Notes under the pieces: generated by a model | Seen by the model: the letters and a program-made list of their open reading frames with translations, nothing else | What the model was told of the DNA's origin: nothing | The model's database searches: none | Part shown: piece by piece, positions 12,757-25,300 of the stretch | How the letters are laid out: each line of letters begins with the position of its first letter | How positions within the stretch are numbered: position 1 is the stretch's first letter | Position numbers and translations under genes: made by a program | Assembly: GCA_012932295.1 (NCBI GenBank) | Contig: JAAONU010000014.1 | Location: 17,662,251-17,726,250 of the forward strand | Length of the DNA: 64,000 bases | Reading direction: 5' to 3' | Source of the DNA: Cyclina sinensis | Lineage: Eukaryota > Mollusca > Bivalvia > Venerida > Veneridae

Positions 12757-15423
12757 ATGTCACAGGTATGTTTTTTTTTCTTGTTACTGCTTTCAAAAGT
12801 AACAAATTCCATAGTTACGTCAATTTTGTCGAGCATTTAGACCAGACAGCAAATTAAAAGGTGCACACTAAGATACAGTTACATGTATAGATAATTTGTG
12901 GTTGCTCTGCTGACAGGTTTGCATGCAAAGTTATATTTTATATTTTACAGTAAAATTATTGATAAAGGTTGTGATTGCTTTACATGTCAGTAGATCTAAG
13001 TGGTACTAATACATACAACTATCTGTTTTATTACTGGTCATTTTTCAAGTATTCTGCATTCATCTAGATTAACGTTGGTCATAGTTCGTTCAGTAAAGGT
13101 TCGATCACTGCAACTGTAGTATACATATAATGCACTATAATGTGTAAATTACATGAAATCTTTCTTTAACGAATTGTCAAACAGAATTATTCTCTTACAG
13201 AAGTTGTCATACACACTTAAAGAAGGTAAACTCCCGTTTTGTATCATTGTTTTCTAAATATCGTCACACAGAGATATGATAACAGTATATTCTTATAAGT
13301 GTCACACAGAGATACAATTTAATGTTCTATTCATATAATTGCATGAGTGTTAATCTATTGCTGTTTTTACTGATTCAGTTTATATTACGTTACATTAGTG
13401 TTCAATACTACATATACCAAAGATGCATGAAAGTCAAGATATGAAAGGTCTGAAATCATGTTAGATTTAAATAGCAAAGACCTCTTTACTTCATAAATAT
13501 GTATTAATATATGATTTCCAATATGACGTAATTATAATTTATAAATAGACCTGTCATAAAAGAATTTTACCATTTAGGGATAAACCCATTTTTTATTGAC
13601 TGTATTGCAGTAAAAATATTGCTTTTGTTTGATTTTTAAAAATTTCACACGAGTGCAACATTGATATTGTTTAAATAATTAGGGTTACTTTGACCATTAA
13701 TTGATATAACTTTGAGACAACTTATGATCTTTTTAATATTTGATGAAGTGATTTACCACGAGAGTATGGATTTCAGAAAACGGAAGAATTTTGCTATTAA
13801 GGTTTCAATTTGCAAGCGTTTTTATCCCTAAAATATAAAACTCTGTTTTTTTAAGACATGCGTCCTTATTTTAGTATTTGAACAATTTATATGTACAAGC
13901 TATGAAGGAAGCCTTCGACCAGATAGATACAGACAAAGAAGGTAAACTGGATAAGTATGGTGTCCGGGTAGTCCTCCAACTGATCGGTCAAAACCCTACC
14001 CAGAAAGAAATGGACGAATACTTTAGAGGAATAGGCAAGTATCCAAAATTATCAATATTAATCTGTTGTATTTAGCTATAGAGGCAGATCTGACATTAAT
14101 TATACACATACTTTAGATCCAGACAACATTTATTTATGGACTGTAAGAAGCTTTTCTCATTGTTAGAAAACTAATATATCACAGCCATATTTTGCCTGCC
14201 TATAAATGTCCAGAATCCAATACTCGTGGAATTTTGACTGATGTTTATTGCAGTTTTAACAGCATGTTGATTAAACTTGCAGGAGTGATTTAGAGATGAG
14301 AATAATTCCGCCAAAATTAACATTTCAATTTTATGCCAATCACCGTAATTACAGAAAATGTCATCAGTTCGGAAATATATGTAATACAAATTCCTCAATG
14401 TTATCATTTCAAACCTTTATTTTTTTTATAGAAAGATCAGAGGATGTTTACACAATTTTTTGACGAGATTCGTGCACGTGAAGTAAAACCAAGAAAGAAC
14501 TATCCTTTAAACTTATTGGTGCATGAATAATATTTACATTTTAAGTATAAAGAGAACCCTCCAAAATATTCATATGTTATTTGGTGGATAAGGTTAATGA
14601 ATTAATTATTAATGCTGGAACACACCTTTAATGAGAACGTCCAATGTCGATCTTAGTGTCTGATAGTTTTGTCTAGTCCTCAGTTGAACGTTATTTCTTG
14701 TCACGTTATTTTTATTAATTAGTATATTTCGCAGACGGCGACCAAGTAGGGAGAGATGAGATTGGAGATTTTGTGGAACAGTTTGTTACACTAAAGTCAC
14801 AAGAAGCCATCAACGAAGAGATAGCCGAAGCGTTCGCAAAGTTTGAGACAAACGAAGAGTTCGTTATCAGTAAAGCCGATTTTCGGGAAATTCTCACTAA
14901 ACTTGGCGATGAGCCGTTGTCAAACGCACAAGCTGATATAATAATGGGATGTCTAGACTCGAATTCTGAAAATGTCAGCATTCCAGGTCTGTGTCCATTT
15001 GCTTGTTGTTGTTGTTTTTTCTGGTTAATTATTAATTCTGTTCGTGTCAACAGAGATATCATTACTGCTATCTGTACATTGTGTTGTCTGTTCTTTATTG
15101 GAATTCAGAGGTCTTGAAAAAGAAATGTAATAACAATGAAATATACGTATTTGTAAGTGAGAAAATCGCGTATTTAATCATTCGTTTATGCACGAAATTA
15201 TCATGGAATTATCCCCGTATCCTTCTATGGAATTTTAAAGACTGTTTATACACAGTTTGATGAGCTTCACGTGTCTGTCTGTCTGTTTGTCTGTCTTGTT
15301 GTGCTTTTTCTTGCTTTCTTTGTTTTTTTTTGTCTCCCTAGTTGTTTAACTATACAATGTCTTTTTCAGCAAGTTGATTTCTCGTTTTACTTTTCAGATC
15401 TATCAAAACTCTTAAGTGGCTAA
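12757..15423 (+). CDS. calmodulin-like EF-hand protein 2 (148 aa)
   Basis: Five exons: 12757-12765, 13201-13225, 13900-14034, 14735-14986 and 15398-15423. They total 447 nt (148 aa plus stop). The start is MSQ + KLSYTLKE. The third exon has the same length (135 nt) and phases as exon 2 of gene 1 and encodes LQLIGQNPT like it, so the genes are tandem paralogues; an extra intron splits the N-terminus here. The intron after 14034 must begin GCAAGT, since the only nearby GT breaks the frame, making it a GC-AG intron. EF1 (DTDKEGKLDKYG) keeps Asp1, Asp3 and Gly6 but has Gly at position 12, where Glu is needed; EF2 to EF4 are also poor in ligands. A TATAAAAG at 12733-12740 lies only 17 bp from the ATG, so it may not be the promoter. 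The C-terminus is DLSKLLSG. Confidence 0.78.
15272..15296. repeat. (GTCT)n microsatellite
   Basis: Imperfect GTCT tetranucleotide run in the last intron of EF-hand gene 2. Confidence 0.7.
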
Positions 15424-15595
15424 TGAATAGTCTGTGATGTTGAAGAAACAAAAACAATTGAAAGTTTCTTACTTATGATAAGATATATATTTCCGTAGCG
15501 TAGTAAGTTTCTGTAACATAGAAGTAAAGTAAATAGATTTGAGAAAAACAACATAGACTCTTCAGAAACGTACTTCTGCAGCACTAGAGGATAAG

Positions 15596-17814
15596 TCACG
15601 TGGGAGCAATTGCCAACAGCTTGTCGATGAGGTCTGCAATGGAAGAAGATGTTATTCAAATTCAAAGAAATATGAAAATGGTTGTGTTCTGAAAACTGTT
15701 ACATTGCTACTTAAGATATTGTTGAAAATGTTTATACATTTTTTATACAGTGACCAGTTTAGGCTTCTGAACATTAACTGACATTGAAAACATCCGTTTG
15801 ATACTTGTTTTGACTTGAGAATATTTGTTTATTAAGACAGATCTAGACTATTTACCAGTGACGGCAAAAGAACGTTAAGCATTTTAAACTTTTATTAAAC
15901 CAGGTATTTTGAGAGTTAATTGACAGTCACATCTAGTAGGGTCATGTAATTTTGGTGGCGAAGTTTTGCCCTTTCTTTTCAATAACTTAGATTTGCTTCC
16001 GTTCTATTCCTTTTCTGCAGTTTACATGCTGTAAAATGATATAATTATGCATATATAATGATTTATTTCCTTATGATTCGATTTACCACTAATTTCAATA
16101 TTGTGAGATGTCACAAATAACTTAGTAAGCTATTTATGTCATATGTTCATCAGTTCAAGCTATGTATCTATATAAATACACACCATCAATTTTGATATTT
16201 CCCTCCTGATCTTTATTAAACTTGTCCACGACCTTCTTCGCTTGGTCCTCATCAAGTCTCTCGCGGCCCTCTTTCGTCAGAATATAGATAAGTTCATCCT
16301 CCCGTATCACAGGTCTGTTCTCTACAAACAGCTTGAAATCTTCCTGGGAATCAAGCGAGTTATTATTTTTTTAAAGTTATAACACTCGGAAATGAAACGT
16401 AATTGGTATAACTATGTTGCATAAAAAATAACACTTCTGATGAATTGCATTGGCAACTAAGATAATAACAGCCATGAAAATACGATAGTTAAAGCAAAAA
16501 TAGGTATTTCAGTTACTTTATTCTATTAAACATATTTATAAAACTATAATAGATCATTTTGTATTTTTGTTTTCATATGTAAACAGATGACGAAAAAAAA
16601 TCATTCACGCATATTAAGCGTAACAGGGTTAAATGAATATTGTAGATAATTACTATTAGAGTTTCTTTAACTTGGTCTGTTGGCTTCCAATCCAGTTGCG
16701 TCATGAGATATAGAAAATCGTCCTTCGTGATCTTGTCCCCATAGTCTGTGAAGTTGAACATTATCACCATCAACGTCATCATCATCATTATAACCGTTAT
16801 CAGCATAATCATCAATTCATGATCAACAACAATAATCAACTACAACACTGTCATTTTCATCGTCATTTTCATCATCATCATCATCATTATCATCATCATC
16901 ATCATCATCATTGTCATCATCATCAAAGGCATTTTCAAAGACGTCTACATAACATTTAACTGCAATTATGAATTCAGCTCACTGATGGTTTTGCTATTAA
17001 AAGAGTTTCCGCCAAACTAAGTGTTTACATTAATTGGTATACACTATACATTGATATACATAACTGATTGTTCAAGGTGTTTTAGATCTAAAACGTTTGA
17101 AACAAAATCTGACCATTCTGTCCCTATCTAATCCCTTTCTTAAGTAATACCGTACCTGAGCACGGCCCTTTCATCAACTGATCTATCTCAATCTCTGTGG
17201 GGTTCAGCCCCGACAGTCGCACCGCATGTAACATTGTTTCCTTTGATTTGGAGATCGAGCCCGTCCGCTTGTCATCAAGGGAAACAAAAGCGTGGGTGGC
17301 GTCTGTAAATTTTATAGTAAAAAGATTAGTTCAATAGAATTTGTTTCCTTCATCGTCAGAGCCCACGGTACATATTCCGTATAAACTACATTATATCAGG
17401 TATGATATAGATCTATTATAAACCTAGGTTACCGAGGATGGTTTCCATAAAAAAAGGACCATGCTTATATACAAATGGCTACGTCATTTTAATTGCGTAA
17501 CCATTTCCTCCACGTGAACGGAAGTATAAGTAAGACGTATATTTAGAATTAATAGAAATATCCCGAGGTTAAAACATACATTCTTGTTTTCCTGAAGATA
17601 ATCTACGGGACTGTATTTCAGTACTGAAACAAACATACGACCGCAGACACTGTTCGCTAGATTTTGCGTACAAAACTCGGCAATTGCCATTGACATCAAA
17701 ATGTTAACACTGTCTGGTGAGTAACTGAATTTTTTGACTGCAGTGCAAACGAACCAACAGAATGTACATGGGAATAAATCTTTGTCACTTACGTTTCTTC
17801 TGTTCATCCGTCAA
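15596..17814 (-). CDS. calmodulin-like EF-hand protein 3 (first exon not found)
   Basis: Minus-strand exons in transcript order: 17814-17793, 17302-17156, 16745-16654, 16343-16184 and 15633-15596. They sum to 459 nt, exactly 153 codons including TGA. The first visible exon encodes LTDEQKK in phase 0, the position of SEEQKA in gene 1, so a very short ATG exon must lie upstream. One candidate (ATG plus five codons and a GTGAGT donor near 18388-18371) is too weak to adopt. EF1 (DDKRTGSISKSK) has lost ligands. EF4 (NKDQEGNIKIDD, formed across the last splice) is the most canonical loop in the cluster, with Gly6, Ile8 and acidic positions 3, 5 and 12. The end DLIDKLLAIAPT resembles the DLSKLLSG end of gene 2. 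It is convergent with gene 2: the stop codons are 172 bp apart, so the 3'UTRs probably overlap. Confidence 0.75.
16850..16925. repeat. (CAT)n microsatellite
   Basis: Run of CAT/ATC triplets with few interruptions, in an intron of EF-hand gene 3; looser CAT-rich sequence extends back to about 16765. Apparent reading frames here are repeat artefacts. Confidence 0.9.
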
Positions 17815-18731
17815 CTGCAAGGAAAAAACAAGATGTTGAAAATTAATAATATTTGATAATCAAAAATTGAAAGAGGCACCCTTAGTTTTGTATGTTATCT
17901 CAAACATAATTCTCATTAGGTCTAATATTACATTTTGTATTTTATTGTAGAAGCACAAATATTCGACAAAAAAGAAAAAAGAATGAATAAATAGTTTTCA
18001 ATCCGTTTTACTGAAAGTAATAAGTTATTTTCCTGCTGAATTCTATTTTTAAAATTAGCATGCAGTACAGTTCCCTTTTTTCGTAAATTGTTTGTTTGCG
18101 CGTGGTAACGAAATGCGCTTCCCTAAATGATTTCATGTCTTTTTTTAAATGACGCAATCTTTTAAATCGAAGCATTGTTAATCTACCTAAAACTACTAAA
18201 TCTCTAAAATCTGGCTAATTTGAATTTTCATAATAGATTTATGATTCTTTGACAAAAAAGCTTTCAAAATAAATGTAAATTCCAAACGAAAAACTGTGTA
18301 TATTTTTTCTAACTAATTCTATGAATACATATATAGATAAAAGAAATTGTAAATACCATATTTGAACTCACACATCCTAATGCACGCATAAAATATATAT
18401 GTAGAATTCAAAGTTTACATTTAAATGTATCAAGTAACACACTATCATTTAGAAACATACAGGTTACTAAAACAATCGTTCCATATCAGTAGGTCTATTT
18501 AAAAGTAGAATCGTATATGGTTTTCGATTTCAAACACATTATCAAGCCGATTTGTCACCAAATAGTCAAGAGTTGCGTCCCTTGAAAATATGTACATTTT
18601 TAGATATTATTTTATCTATATTGTATGTGTTTATTTGACATCTTGTGTAGGAATTACAAACATGGCTATTGAAATGATATTTTTTTTTACTTTTTCTCCT
18701 TTTTAAACATGTTCAAACAAGTATTCTTTCT

Positions 18732-19991
18732 CTCAGAACTGGTCAACCCCCTAAGATGGGTTTAGCTAATGAAGGTTAATGGCAGACGCAGAAAGCATTC
18801 CATTCCAGAGCTCAGAACTGGTCAACCCCCTAAGATGGGTTTAGCTAATGACGGTTAATGGCAGACGCAGAAAGCATTCCATTCCAGAGCTCAGAGCTGG
18901 TCAACCCCCTAAGATGGGTTTAGCTAATGAAGGTTAATGGCAGACGCAGAAAGCATTCCATTCCAGAGCTCAGAACTGGTCAATCCCCTAAGATGGGTTT
19001 AGCTAATGAAGGTTAGTGACAGACGCAGAAAGCATCCCATTCCAAACTCAGAACTGGCCAAGCCCCTAAGATAGGTTTAGCTAATGGGGGTTAGTGACAG
19101 ACGCAGAAAGTATCCCATTCCAGAGCTCAAAACTGGCCAACCCCTAAGATAGGTTTAGCTAATGAATGTAAGTGACAGATGCAGAAAGCATCCCATCCCA
19201 GAGCTCAGAACTGGTCAACCCCCTAAGATGGGTTTAGCTAATGAAGGTTAGTGACAGATGCAGAAAGCATCCCATCCCAGAGCTCAGAACTGGTCAACCC
19301 CCTAAGATGGGTTTAGCTAATTAAGGTTAGTGACAGACGCAGACAGCATCCCATTTCAGAGCTCAAAACTGGTCAACCTCCTAAGTTAGGCATAGCTAAT
19401 GGCGGTAATTGACAGACGCAGAAAGCATCCCATTCCAGAGCATACAACTGGTCAACCCCCTAAGATAGGCTAAGCTAATGAAGGTTAGTGACAGACACAG
19501 AAAGCATTCCTTTCCAGAGCTCAGACCTGGTCAATCCCCTAAGATGGGTTTAGCTAATGAAGGTTAGTGACAGACGCAGAAAGTATCCCATTTCAGAGCT
19601 CAAAACTGGTCAACCCCATAAGATAGGCTAAGCTAATGAAGGTTAGTGACAGACGCAGAAAGTATCCCATCCCAGAGCTCAGAACTGGTCAACCCCCTAA
19701 GATAGGTTTAGCTAATTAAGGTTAGTGACAGACGCAGACAGCATCCCATTTCAGAGCTCAAAACTGGTCAACCTCCTAAGATAGGCTTAGCTAATGGCGG
19801 TAAGTGACAGACGCAGAAAGCATCCCATTCCAGAGCTCAGAACTGGTCAACCCCCTAAGATAGGCTTAGCTAATGACGGTAAGTGACAGACGCAGAAAGC
19901 ATCCCATTTCAGAGCTCAAAACTGGTCAACCCCCTAAGATGGGCTTAGCTAATGACGGTAAGTGACAGACGCAGAAAGCATCCCATTCCAG
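18732..19991. repeat. 79 bp minisatellite, 16 copies
   Basis: Sixteen consecutive units of about 79 bp, each opening with a variant of CTCAGAACTGGTCAACCCCC, continuing through AAGATGGGTTTAGCTAATG and ending near CATTCCAGAG. Copies differ by scattered substitutions and 1-3 bp indels. The first three units are nearly identical, with TTAATGGCAGACG where most later ones read TTAGTGACAGACG. The array lies upstream of the visible part of EF-hand gene 3 (minus strand), perhaps in its first intron or promoter region. Confidence 0.95.
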
Positions 19992-22344
19992 AACAACAGC
20001 TAGTTCTTTAACATACTCAGTTTATTGCACTGATACATCGTCCTTGGTTAAACACAAAATTGTAAGCAATGGAACCATTATTCTTTTTATAACAATACAT
20101 CCCGCATTGTTTTGTATCCCGGAGACATAAAACACGCCAATTACGATAACAATTTGTCACAGTCCAGTGAAATTCTGGAGCAATCAATGCGCAGCAATCG
20201 TGTGTACAAGAACATTGGCATAATAGACAAATATTTCACCGAATATTTATGGAAAAAATGCAATTAAAGTAATTGAAATATTGGTTAAATATAAAATTTG
20301 ATGTCACGGCTCGGATTCCAAATAACAAGTGACTTTAGAGGTTTGGTCTTCTATAGAGATGTAGGAAATACAGAATATTAAATATTTCCTGAAATATGAA
20401 ATATAGACTTAAAAACGGACTTTTTTTATTACTATTCAGATTTTTCGCTTAGATGAATTGATCATATGACATAAAATATTTTATGTTGTTTCATGGTATA
20501 TAATGATATGCAAGTCTAAATTAATCTATGTTAGAACTTGAAAGTAAAGTTCCGGCGATGATTCTTTGTTTATACCGAAGTGAGAACATTTATTTGAAAT
20601 GTGAGGCAATAAAGAAAAGTGGCGGGCGTTTTACCATATGAATTTGATTTAAGATGTATTGATAAAACGGATTCAAATAAATATTTCATGATGCTTTCAA
20701 TTAAATGATCTACTGTTATCACCTAGTCAACAGAGTGGATATTTCCATAATTTAAAACCTTTAGTTTAGCCTCGTTACTAATCGATGTTATTATCATTGT
20801 TTGTCGGAGGTTCTTTTATCATTGTTTTTGGGTGCCCATATAACCAAAGCTTTCAAATGAAGTTTAATGGTTTGATAGACTCTTAAACATAAAGAAAATA
20901 TTCTTGTATGACTTTGGTTTCTGTTGCTTATTTAATCAAGACCAGAAAATTACTTCAGTTTTTGGTGAGAGTGCGATTAGAAAAACTACAGCTACTGTGT
21001 GAAAATATTCGTCTTAAAACACCCTACATATAAATATGCTATGTGAGATTTCTATAGTTCTGCCACTTGAAACTCAATACTAACCCATCTTTTGAGAATT
21101 TGTATTTCTTGAAAAGATATGCAAATCACCGTTTCTGGTTGATTTCGAGACCGGATATTAATTCTTTTGCCGCGTTATAAGCAAATATTTCAATATCGCC
21201 TCCTCTGTAACTGACTTCTCTTCTGAAAAGACGTGAATGTGTTGCGTCTATTTCTTTGTTACAGATAAGTTTGTTAATCCAACCATGATTGCTCCTATTA
21301 AGTAAAATTGGAAAGAAGCAGGATTTGTCCGTCACTTTACATAGACTAATGCAGTTATTGAATTGTGTTTAAATCATCCAGGTATTTGCAGATCTTTGAA
21401 ATCACCCCTTTAGGTACATTGAAAAAATTATATAACAGTCTCAGAAAAAAGAGATTGTCCGAAAGAAACATTTTCTTTCCTAATGATTAGTATCTTGGTA
21501 TTTGGTGCTTATTTTAAGAAACCCAAAAAAGTTTCCAGAAAGACCATTTTTCTTTTTCTGAGAGCATATATGAAGCTTTCTACTATTAAACCCTCACAAA
21601 AAGACTCTTAAAGTCTCTAACGTATTGAAAATTTGACAACAGAGTTTTCCTTTTTCCCTAGAAAAATTCTTGTGAAGATTCAAACTGCTCATACCGGTTA
21701 CGTCAGGTTTAAACAATAGGGGAAGTAACTCTGCGTGAAGTTTGGTGAGTTTAATTTGTTTCATAGTATTTAATTTGTACACGGTATGTAATTTCGGTAA
21801 AATGATTGACAATGGGAATGTGTTCATATTTTAGCGGCTAAGGCAACAGTTCCCGTCCCTGATGTTATTTTAGATAATAGGAAAGCTGTAGTAAATGGAA
21901 ATGAATAAATCTAGATATTTGACAGTAAGATATGATATAAGACATGAATGCATAAGTTTGAACTATTTTTAACCAACAGTTAATTCCGGCTTCTGAACGC
22001 GACGAATAACTTTTCTGAAAATGTCCTCATATTTAACGCAAGCTCAATTGTGTATTAATTTTCTTCTCTCCGTATCTGACGCACATCGCACCATCTCTCT
22101 TGCAAATGGTGTCTACTAGCAATAATCGTAAATTTCCCCTATAACGCGAAAGAACGTTGTCCTGACTGAATTTATCGAATTCGACAGCGCTTTCAATAGA
22201 GTAGTGGTAGCTATGTTACAGGTGTAAAAAGAATATTTATGAAAACGGAGAAATTGATTGGTTTTCCAGAAAAGTAAATTTTGTTTTTTATCCGATCGGT
22301 AGAATCTGCAGGGTTATTTGGAGATTGTATAGAAACAGTAAACG
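19992..22344. other. intergenic region, no gene seen
   Basis: AT-rich sequence with only short open frames on either strand, none with recognisable motifs or a chain of exon-like splice signals. Confidence 0.5.
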
Positions 22345-25300
22345 ATGAAAATTCAAGCGTATCAGTTGATAAAATCGCTTCATGGTAAGTACCATTTTTT
22401 TCTTTCTTTTTATTTTTGTCCTGGCGTCTTTAAAGGGAATTAACTTCAATTAAGGATTTGCGTCTGGTCAAACTGATGTAAGATTAGTATGTTAATGAAG
22501 GTATATGCTTAAAACTCGCGAGTTAAAAATAATTGTATCAAGTACTTTTGTACGTGATAATTCTATATTAAATCTAAAAAATGTATTATTATATTTTCCG
22601 AAAACGTAAATCTATAATTAGTAATATTGACGTCTTCGAAAATGTGAAATTAACAAAAACTTTCAAGAAGCCTTGTAAACCCTAAGGTATCTTTGGTAGC
22701 TACGTAAATATATTTATTTGCAAACAGTGGTGTGTTTTTGTACTGTTGAGTTTTCCGCTCTCTCAGAAAAAAGATCTAAAATTATTTTACAGTACTGTTT
22801 CTAGCTAAAACGCTGTTTAAAAAAGTAGTCATATCAATTTTCATTACGGAGGTTACGTCATTAAAATGTATCATAATAAAGCAATCATTCATTCTGAAAA
22901 TTTGTAGTTGTCCTGGCTGTCAACTTCAGCTTTTTTGAAATTCTTAAAACATGGCGCTAAAGCGCTATAACTTTTATCATTTTTAACGATTATTGATTTA
23001 ACTGACATCATGTGTTATCTAAAAGGCAAAAAATATTTCACTTCTAAGTACTTGTAAATACTAACCTATAATTGAAGCTTAGAAAACAAGTCAGAGAAAA
23101 GATTTTATTTTGAAAGACTATTTAAGACACAAAGACATGAAAATGTAACTCATATATCGCGGAGTTAAAAAAAATCCAGGATACTTGAATTTTAAATAAA
23201 GAACGTCTTAAACATTTTTTAGCAGACAATCTATTTAAAAAATCAATTAATAAACCAGAAAACAAACAAACAAACAAATAAACAAACAAACGAACAAACA
23301 CTAGCCTGTTCTATTATAAATCCAATCAAGAAACTGTTGCAATAGAAGAAATACTTCTCTTATTATGTTAATAATGTCCTTGATTGACAGCTAGATTAGG
23401 ACAGAATAACTTCTTTCTACCAGATGTCATGGATTCTACTGGGATAATTTCCACGTAGGAGGTTTTGTACCGGGCTGTTGCTTCAGACCCGTCGCAATTT
23501 GACATAGCAATATTAATTGTCACATAGCACGAAGCCTTGTGGATTGTTTATTAACAGACAGTGTCACTTACAGACCGTTGGACTCTGTCTACAAGGCTTT
23601 ATTAAGTGTGTGACCACTTACAAAAACACCAGTGGTGGCTACTAAAATCTTTGATTGTTTATCTTTAAGTGAATATTTTGTAAGTTATGGAAAGCATTAC
23701 TATTATTAAGGGGTTACACTGTATCTTTAAATAGAGAAGCAGCTGCGAGATGTTTGCACAGGTTGTCCTATAAATAGGTTATAGTGTCAGCTTAATATTA
23801 TACGGGAAAACAAAGTTGAGGCCGCAAAGCAGCCGAAACTTTTGTTTCTCAATCATAGGTTACACGCATAAGAGGCATTGAATCTGAATTTCTGACAGTC
23901 CGCGAGCTTTCAAAAATTCTTGTAAAAGCGCGTGCCGGAAACGGAAGTATTCGAAGTGACGACTACTGCGCTCGTTCATTCGTGGTTTTTGTGCAAATAA
24001 CGACGAAAATAAAATCCTAAACACAAAATTTGTCGTTAAACACAACAAGAAAAAATTCTGGAATTGGAAATATAGAAAGAACTTTGCATTTTTCAATTCT
24101 GGACAACGAACCGTTTAATCTTGATCTCGATCAAGCGTTTCAAAATGGCTGCCATAGTATGATAGTTATGGCGTTGTCGTTGGTTACTCTATCTCAAACA
24201 CCGATGGTACAGATCGGTTATTCATCTGGGTTAGTCGAACTATGCGTAAAAAACGGCTAAAGGTAAAATCTGTGTCGTTAACAGCAAAGCATATATGAGG
24301 GATCTGTTGCGATGCTTTGCATAGCAAAATTACAAAAGTGAATGTGGCTTACCAAAAGTACTTGACGAAAGGTGATTCTTTTGATAAATACAGTAATGTA
24401 AGGTAATCTTTTTTTAACAGAACAGAGCACAAATCTTATTTCATTTGATTTGTACATAGTACATCATTTACAAATGATCGAAGATAAAATTTAACAATAT
24501 ACATGTCATTGCAATCAATGGAGTAATCAAATGAAGAACATTAATGAATAATTCACTTAACGTTAATTTATCAGAATTTAACATAAGTTTAGCAGGATGA
24601 AAATATTTAGCCCATATCTGAAATAATGTGTTATAATTGAACATTATTCAACATCGAAGTTCTAATACTCATGGCTTTTTATAATAAACTGCTAATTTAA
24701 ATAGTACACTTTTATTGTTACTGTGCAACAATGCAATAAACTTATACATACTTGGGTTAACGAAATAATGTCTTTTAATGTAAAGTTTTCTAATATCTGT
24801 ATAACAAGGGCATATAATAATAAAATGAAATTCATCTTCTATATCTCTTAAAGAACAACATTGACAGTATCGTTCATTTCTTTGTACTCTATTTCTATTT
24901 AACACGTCTAGATCATTCTTGTTTCAAAGAAGGTGGCATTAAAATGACTCAAGTTATGCTTGAACAATCAGGCAATGATAAAATCAGAACAAATACAGGG
25001 AGAACAGAATTTGTGGAGTGTTCATTGTCAAAACCATTTATAATGTGGTACAGTTAAAAATACTTTGAATAATTATAAATCAATTTATGTCCTAAACTCT
25101 TATATCCAAACATTTCAAGCTATTCTAACCAGGATACTTGTGAACACACTATCAAACCGAAGTGTAAGATATATTTTATATAAAGCGTAAGAACGGCGGT
25201 TACTATTGTAAACAAGGAGAAGAAACGCTTCCCTTTCCTGTTTTGACATTGTTGTTGAAAAAGACGTAAAACGTGTATTTAGTTCCTGAGATGGTAAAGT

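Noticed and set aside
16573..16839. 88-codon minus-strand frame
   Set aside because: Only 16654-16745 is exon (EF-hand gene 3); the rest is intron and CAT-repeat sequence.
18732..19991. CRISPR-like array
   Set aside because: Units are contiguous 79 bp tandem copies without unique spacers, in a eukaryotic context.
21126..21335. 69-codon minus-strand frame
   Set aside because: No recognisable motif, no splice-linked neighbours, and length expected by chance in AT-rich DNA.
22303..22384. Internal-exon reading of the leader exon region (acceptor near 22302, frame SAGLFGDCIETVND...)
   Set aside because: No partner exons continue that frame, whereas the ATG at 22345 gives a signal peptide in the phase required by the next exon.
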